From Pandoraea sp. PE-S2T-3 (GTDB taxonomy: Bacteria; Pseudomonadota; Gammaproteobacteria; Burkholderiales; Burkholderiaceae), in contig NZ_NGUQ01000015.1 of assembly GCF_002179965.1 (NCBI RefSeq), positions 186,001 through 250,000 on the forward strand: DNA of 64,000 nt, read 5' to 3'. Positions 59,768 to 64,000 of the stretch are shown piece by piece. The notes below the pieces were generated by a model, which had not been told where the DNA came from, searched no databases, and saw only the letters and a program-made list of their open reading frames with translations. Numbering within the stretch: position 1 is the first letter of the stretch; each line of letters opens with the position of its first letter. The position numbers were made by a program, and so were the translations under genes.

Positions 59768-60292
59768 TTATGAACGGGCCATATCGAAGACCGAATTGGG
59801 AATGCGCGTGGCGATGGTCTGGCTGGTGCCGGGCTCGCGCGTGTCACGCAGCACGGCCTGTTGGGCCTGTTTGCTGCGCTGCTGCTCGACCAGGTCGCGC
59901 AGCGAAACGGAATCGAGATACTCGACCATCTTCTGGTTGAGCGTCGCCCACAACTCGTGCGTCATGCAATGACCGCGATGGCCGTCCTGGCCCTTCTCGC
60001 AATTGCCCTTGCTACCGCACTGTGTGGCGTCGAGCGGTTCGTCGACCGCAATGATGATGTCAGCGACCGTCACCTCTTCCGCGCGGCGCGCCAGGCTGTA
60101 ACCGCCGCCCGGACCACGTACGCTTTCCACAATTTCGTGGCGGCGAAGCTTCCCGAACAGTTGTTCCAGGTAAGAGAGGGAAATTCGCTGACGCTGACTA
60201 ATGCCCGCAAGCGTCACGGGACCCGCGTCCTGGCGCATGGCCAGGTCGATCATCGCCGTAACGGCGAAACGGCCTTTCGTGGTAAGTCTCAT
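59768..60292 (-). CDS. iscR: Fe-S cluster regulator IscR
   Basis: An Rrf2-family repressor carrying a [2Fe-2S] cluster, which represses the isc operon when cluster supply is adequate. The product has 174 residues: winged HTH ([34 protein letters not shown]) and cluster cysteines ([20 protein letters not shown]). The C-terminal ~20 residues are longer than in E. coli. It is the first gene of the operon, with its own IscR box. Confidence 0.97.
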   Translation of the reverse strand: MRLTTKGRFAVTAMIDLAMRQDAGPVTLAGISQRQRISLSYLEQLFGKLRRHEIVESVRGPGGGYSLARRAEEVTVADIIIAVDEPLDATQCGSKGNCEKGQDGHRGHCMTHELWATLNQKMVEYLDSVSLRDLVEQQRSKQAQQAVLRDTREPGTSQTIATRIPNSVFDMARS

Positions 60293-60308
60293 GATGATGC
60301 AGGGGATT

Positions 60309-60333
60309 AATCTCGACTATTTTCGTCAAGTAT
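60309..60333 (-). promoter_or_regulatory. Type 1 IscR binding site
   Basis: On the minus strand, ATACTTGACGAAAATAGTCG and five further bases match the type 1 IscR consensus at about 22 of 25 positions. It overlaps the -10 element and the expected start, so IscR should repress this promoter. Confidence 0.85.
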
Positions 60334-60356
60334 AAATACCCCACGAAATTAGTCAA
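60329..60356 (-). promoter_or_regulatory. Sigma-70 promoter of the isc operon
   Basis: -35 TTGACT (60356-60351) and -10 TATACT (60334-60329) are separated by 16 bases on the minus strand. The -10 lies inside the IscR box. This is the only good promoter in the gap between the membrane-protein gene and iscR. Confidence 0.85.
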
Positions 60357-60408
60357 CTACTTCTGGCCCATTTTTTGCGAAAGTTCCCTCGTCCTTTTGC
60401 GAAAAATC

Positions 60409-62508
60409 TTATTTTTCGGGACGAGCTTCGGGGCTCGCGGTGCGTAGCGGAAACAACAGCACCAGGGGGTTGCGCAGCACGGCGCGCCAGATGGCGCGGT
60501 GGATTTGCCGACGGTCACCCAACCGCAGTGGACGCGATCGGAGCGCCATGTGGAATGCTAACGCAAAACTGACGCCGACGTTGAGCAGGGCCATCGACCC
60601 TACCCCTGCCACGGCCAGCCAAAGCGAGGCATCGTGCAGCACCGGCCAGCCCAGCACGCCGATGGACGTGGCGATCGCCCCCGTCGACAGCGTGACGTGG
60701 CGCACTTCGAACGGCAACGCGAACGCGGTCAGTACGGCAGGCACCAGTCCGAGCATGAAGCCGAGCGTAAGGTTGCCGAGAACCGGCGCAATGTGACGAC
60801 GGCACCAATCGGCGAGACGCGCCGCCCCATTGCGGCCGAAAACGAAGCGCAGACGGCGGTTGTACGCCAGCACGTCGCCGATGCCATGCAGCGCGAACCA
60901 GTTGTCCGCCCAGCCCGAGATCAGACTGGAGCACCACAGCAATACCCCCGTCATCGCCGCAAAGAGCGGCGTCACACCGAGGATCGAGAACGAATTCAGC
61001 GTGGCGTGCGCTTTTTCTGGCGGGATCGTGTTCATACCCAGCGCCGCCGATACCCCCCATTGCACCAGCAGGCAGAACGGAAACACCATCGCCAGATTGC
61101 CGAAGATCGCCGCCGCCTGCGTACGCACGAGCGCAATGACTTCGCCGACGAAGGCGTCCATGCCGGCGGCCGTATCCACATCGTCGAGCTTGCTGGCGAT
61201 GGCCGGCGCCGTCATGGCCGGCTGCTTGGTCGCCAGCGTGAAATGGCAGAAGTGCATGAACAGGAAGCACAGCGCGTAATTCGCACCGGCGAGGAAACCT
61301 TCGACGATCGTCGGCAGGTGCGCGCTGGTAATCAGAAACTTCACGTAGACCGTGACCACCGTCACGAGCCCGCCGCCGCACGCCATCTTGAGCATCGACA
61401 GGTATTCAGGGCGCGTGCGCGCAATGTAGTGCTCGCCAGTCTCCGCGCTGCGCTCGACCACCTTGCGTGCCAGCAGGCCGAACGATGTACGCGCCAGTTC
61501 GCCCACGCTCTGACTCGCCCGATTCGCGCGCACCAGATCGGCTAGCAGCCGCACGCGCGCCGTCGCATGATCGCTGTCGACCAGCCACGCTTCGAGCAGC
61601 CGCTCCAGCCGGCGGATACGTGACTTCGCGCGCTCCACCAGAAACACGATGTCCACGCTCACGCCGTTCTCGTCCAGATGCGCGTACACCTGACGCACGG
61701 CGCGGCCGCAATCATCAAGGAGCGCCCGAAACACGTTGAGCTCCTGCACGAAACGCTGACTCGGCGGTGCCCCCGGCACGAGCTCGCGCCCGGCGTCCTC
61801 CAGCCCTTGCATGGCGCGGCCAAGGCGATAGAACGGCGACTCCGTCACACGCGGATACGTCAGTCGCGTGCGCACGGCCTGCGACAACCCGGTCGACGCG
61901 ATCTGATCGACCAGATGATGCATGGCGGCGAGCAGGTCTTCGGCAAAGGGATTCCAGTCGGTGTCTTCGTCGTCGGCCTCCCCGAAATGCAGCAGCGCAA
62001 TGAGGTCGGCCAGCAGTGCGGGCGGCATGTCGCCAATCCAGTCGGCGGCATCGCCATCGGGGAACATCAATGAGCACAGCGCCGACAGATCGCGGCGCGT
62101 GGGCGGCGGCGGGATCAATGCCTTCTCAATGCGTTCGGCGAGCGCGCCCCAGAAGCCTGGCCGCACCGGCATGCCGGTATCGCACAGGAGAGAAATCGCG
62201 TCGCTGTCGTTGATGACGCTGCGCAGCGTGCGCGCGACGGGCAAGCGCCACGCCGGGTTGCGATCGAGCATTTGCAGCAGGTAGCGCAGGCGGGTGTGCG
62301 GCCGGTAGCGGGCGGCCTCCCCTTCGGCGCGCGCTTCGTTGGCGAGCGAACCGCGTTTTTGCACCCAATGCGCCAACTCGATCAGCCATTGATTGCGCAC
62401 GGCCAACGGTGCCGTCGGATCCGCGTGCGCGAGCAGTTCATCGAGTTGATGGCCCGCGTGGCGTGAAGCACGCCATTTGCGCCAATAAGACGTAAGGGTG
62501 TTGAGCAT
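60409..62508 (-). CDS. Large membrane protein of the Gcr/COG4389 'site-specific recombinase' family
   Basis: A 699-residue protein. The N-terminal ~360 residues are soluble, Arg/Leu-rich and probably helical. The C-terminal half contains about seven hydrophobic segments. No tyrosine or serine recombinase motif is visible, despite the common name of the family. From memory, relatives in Neisseria and Burkholderiales are annotated this way without experimental support. Located directly upstream of iscR on the same strand. Function unknown. Confidence 0.8.
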   Translation of the reverse strand: MLNTLTSYWRKWRASRHAGHQLDELLAHADPTAPLAVRNQWLIELAHWVQKRGSLANEARAEGEAARYRPHTRLRYLLQMLDRNPAWRLPVARTLRSVINDSDAISLLCDTGMPVRPGFWGALAERIEKALIPPPPTRRDLSALCSLMFPDGDAADWIGDMPPALLADLIALLHFGEADDEDTDWNPFAEDLLAAMHHLVDQIASTGLSQAVRTRLTYPRVTESPFYRLGRAMQGLEDAGRELVPGAPPSQRFVQELNVFRALLDDCGRAVRQVYAHLDENGVSVDIVFLVERAKSRIRRLERLLEAWLVDSDHATARVRLLADLVRANRASQSVGELARTSFGLLARKVVERSAETGEHYIARTRPEYLSMLKMACGGGLVTVVTVYVKFLITSAHLPTIVEGFLAGANYALCFLFMHFCHFTLATKQPAMTAPAIASKLDDVDTAAGMDAFVGEVIALVRTQAAAIFGNLAMVFPFCLLVQWGVSAALGMNTIPPEKAHATLNSFSILGVTPLFAAMTGVLLWCSSLISGWADNWFALHGIGDVLAYNRRLRFVFGRNGAARLADWCRRHIAPVLGNLTLGFMLGLVPAVLTAFALPFEVRHVTLSTGAIATSIGVLGWPVLHDASLWLAVAGVGSMALLNVGVSFALAFHMALRSRPLRLGDRRQIHRAIWRAVLRNPLVLLFPLRTASPEARPEK

Positions 62509-62614
62509 CTTTCAGGGAATTCGGGCCGATCAGGCCGAGTTAGGACGGCAATGGCCCGAATGATAGCCCCTGAATACGCGATTGACCGGCAAAAATCTGG
62601 CGCAACGCCCCGTT

Positions 62615-63091
62615 TCAGCGATCTTCGCGAAGCCGTGCGAGCAGCCCGTCAAGACCGTCTTCGACGTAATCGAGCACGGTTTCGAAGCCACGGTCGCCGC
62701 CGTAATACGGGTCGGGAACTTCGGTCGCGTCGTGGCGCGTGGCGAAGTCCATCAGCCGCACGATCTTGTGCCGGTATTGCGCGGGGCATTGCGCGGTGAG
62801 GTCGGCGACATTGGCATCGTCCATCGCGACGATCCACGTGAATCGCTCGAAATCGTCCGCCTCGACGCGACGTGCACGCAATTCACTCAGATCGTAGCCG
62901 CGCTTGGCGGCAGCGGCCTGTGTCCGCGCATCTGGCGCATGGCCGATGTGATAGCTGTGGGTGCCTGCTGAATCGACCGTCACCACGTCGGTCATCCCGG
63001 CCTCTGCCAGACGATGACGAAAAATGCCGTCGGCGCTCGGCGAGCGACAGATGTTGCCCATGCAAACGAAGAGGACTGAAGTCTTTTTCAT
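62615..63091 (-). CDS. Low-molecular-weight protein tyrosine phosphatase
   Basis: A cytoplasmic phosphatase of 158 residues. The P-loop CX5R is CMGNICRS (Cys10, Arg16). The catalytic Asp is in PDPYYGG near residue 125, a DPYY motif typical of the family. The frame is open upstream, but the ATG at 63091 (MKKTSVLFVCMGN) matches the family start. It may remove phosphate from tyrosine kinases or other small targets. Between the Gcr-like gene and the secreted repeat protein. Confidence 0.95.
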   Translation of the reverse strand: MKKTSVLFVCMGNICRSPSADGIFRHRLAEAGMTDVVTVDSAGTHSYHIGHAPDARTQAAAAKRGYDLSELRARRVEADDFERFTWIVAMDDANVADLTAQCPAQYRHKIVRLMDFATRHDATEVPDPYYGGDRGFETVLDYVEDGLDGLLARLREDR

Positions 63092-63122
63092 TGGAAACGT
63101 GGATGAGTTGCAAATAGGAGAT

Positions 63123-63161
63123 CCGGCGTCAGGATAACCAATGCGGCCATCCTGACACCGG
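63123..63161 (-). terminator. Possible terminator hairpin after the secreted repeat protein
   Basis: GTCAGGAT pairs with ATCCTGAC around 13 bases, extended by CCGG/CCGG with one mismatch. It lies between the secreted protein's stop and the phosphatase start. There is no T-run, so it may be an RNA structure rather than an intrinsic terminator. Confidence 0.4.
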
Positions 63162-63185
63162 AAACGTCTCCGGGAAACAGAAAGA

Positions 63186-63728
63186 TCAGTGTCCGAGGGC
63201 GTTCGCATGCGAAAGCACGCCACCGAGCAGGTTGGTCACAGGTGAGAGCACACCGGCGTGACCGGTGACGGAACCTGCTATAGAAGTAACCGGTGCGACC
63301 GCCTTGGCGACGCCGGCATTGCCCGCAACCGCCGTGATCGGTGCAATCGGCACGCCACCGGCCGAGCCGATCACGCCAGTGACAATTCCGGTGACAGGCG
63401 CCAGCGGACTACCTCCGCCCACGCCGCCCAACGTCCCCGAAAGACCGCCGAGAACGCCACTGACCGTCGTGACGATCCCCGTGACCGGCGCAAGCACACC
63501 CCCGCCGAGCGCACCCGTGACCTGACCGAGCAGTGAAGTGACGGGCGCGAGAATCGGCCCCACGATCGGTACCGTCGGCAAGGTCGGCAGTGCGATGCCC
63601 GGAATGCCAGAAATGCCACCGATGGATTGTGCGAAGGCGCCAGATGCCGAAAACAGGCTGGCACAAAGCGCGGCAGAAACAGAAACGGTCTTGATTGCAC
63701 CGCAGACGAAACGTTGATTCGAGCCCAT
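63186..63728 (-). CDS. Secreted hydrophobic repeat protein with (L/I)(A/S)PVT units
   Basis: A 180-residue secreted protein with a signal peptide (about 1-34, ending ASGAFAQ). The mature region is Gly/Val/Thr-rich. A unit of type (L/I/V)(A/S)P(V/I)T is seen six times, spaced about 18-35 residues apart. There are no charged residues to speak of, no cysteines and no membrane-spanning length between units. The ATG at 63728 has GGGGGG six bases upstream. Proteins of this composition in Burkholderiales are sometimes called collagen-like; I cannot assign a function. Confidence 0.8.
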   Translation of the reverse strand: MGSNQRFVCGAIKTVSVSAALCASLFSASGAFAQSIGGISGIPGIALPTLPTVPIVGPILAPVTSLLGQVTGALGGGVLAPVTGIVTTVSGVLGGLSGTLGGVGGGSPLAPVTGIVTGVIGSAGGVPIAPITAVAGNAGVAKAVAPVTSIAGSVTGHAGVLSPVTNLLGGVLSHANALGH

Positions 63729-63942
63729 GGTAACCCCCCAGTTCTTGACGGACGAAAGGGCGTCGACAGCACGGTGGCGACGCGAGCGCCGGTCGATCAG
63801 AACGTCGGCGGCGCCTGTCTCACATGACGCAATTCGAGTGCCACGGATGTGCACTCAAAGAGCGTCAACGCCGCAAGAACAGACCGCAGATGGGGAGTAA
63901 ACACTTCATGTGTTCGATTGAGATACCACCGAGAGCAGATAC

Positions 63943-63973
63943 TTCGCGTTTTCCCGTTACGGGAAAACGCGAA
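63943..63973. repeat. Perfect 14-bp inverted repeat
   Basis: TTCGCGTTTTCCCG (63943-63956) pairs exactly with CGGGAAAACGCGAA (63960-63973) around TTA. It lies in the upstream non-coding sequence of the secreted repeat protein and is followed by CGTAACGTAACG. It could be a terminator of a gene beyond the window, or an operator. No gene is visible in the last 272 bases. Confidence 0.75.
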
Positions 63974-64000
63974 CGTAACGTAACGCCGTTACATCGCCAC

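Noticed and set aside
60409-62508. Reading this gene as a mobile-element recombinase
   Set aside because: No catalytic Tyr or Ser recombinase motif, no flanking repeats or attachment sites, and the gene is membrane-embedded.

Overview
This is ordinary chromosomal core sequence from a GC-rich betaproteobacterium of the order Burkholderiales. The family is probably Burkholderiaceae, and Pandoraea is my best guess at genus, made without a database. The evidence is the gene order (secG - tRNA-Leu - nuoABCD; pyrG - kdsA - eno - ftsB; iscRSUA - hscBA - fdx - iscX; lolC/lolD; recJ - prfB - lysS), the protein families and the codon usage. I saw no insertion sequence, prophage, CRISPR array or integron. 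Almost every base is explained by about sixty genes, many in long minus-strand operons.

Layout. 1-5305 (minus): respiratory complex I genes nuoD (cut by the window edge), nuoC, nuoB and nuoA, tRNA-Leu(GAG), secG, tpiA and a quinone oxidoreductase. 5629-8273 (minus): an orphan LuxR-type HTH protein and a membrane diguanylate cyclase. 8594-15266: mutS, a secreted metallophosphoesterase-like protein, slyD (minus), the ribosomal oxygenase roxA and a small Ala-rich lipoprotein. 15397-22474 (minus): a probable operon of PHP nuclease, YciO, M50 protease, trpS, methyltransferase, dapA, bamC and MBL hydrolase. 22668-24610 (minus): an alpha/beta hydrolase and a DUF455 ferritin-like protein. 24660-26816 (plus): a gamma-carbonic anhydrase-like protein, hslO and a Gly/Tyr-rich lipoprotein. 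26918-31624 (minus): pyrG, kdsA, eno and ftsB. 31748-38710 (minus): a hydrolase, comEC, a TatD nuclease and lolC-lolD. 38939-41712 (plus): an RpfE-like protein translationally coupled to recJ.

41764-47948 is the main accessory patch. An AraC regulator, a TonB-dependent siderophore receptor, a secreted unknown protein and a cupin lie in one direction, with two Fur-box-like palindromes in front of the regulator and the receptor. Beside them a LysR gene faces away from a DUF1127 gene. 48062-51204 (plus): prfB with its programmed +1 frameshift, a periplasmic lysozyme inhibitor of the Ivy family, and lysS. 51305-53049 (minus): two proteins I do not recognise. 53374-54081: a glycine-zipper protein. 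54245-60292 (minus): the complete ISC iron-sulfur operon, which also contains a DUF3565 gene, with a readable IscR box and promoter. 60409-63728 (minus): a large membrane protein of the so-called Gcr site-specific recombinase family, a low-molecular-weight phosphatase and a secreted repeat protein.

The points most worth a second look are the Fur-boxed siderophore cassette with its two uncharacterised members, the metallophosphoesterase-like protein with apparently substituted metal ligands, the secreted six-repeat (L/I)APVT protein, the Ala-rich hendecad lipoprotein, the pair of unknown proteins at 51.3-53.0 kb, and DUF3565 embedded in the isc operon. I did not find clear evidence of a wholly new multi-gene system.
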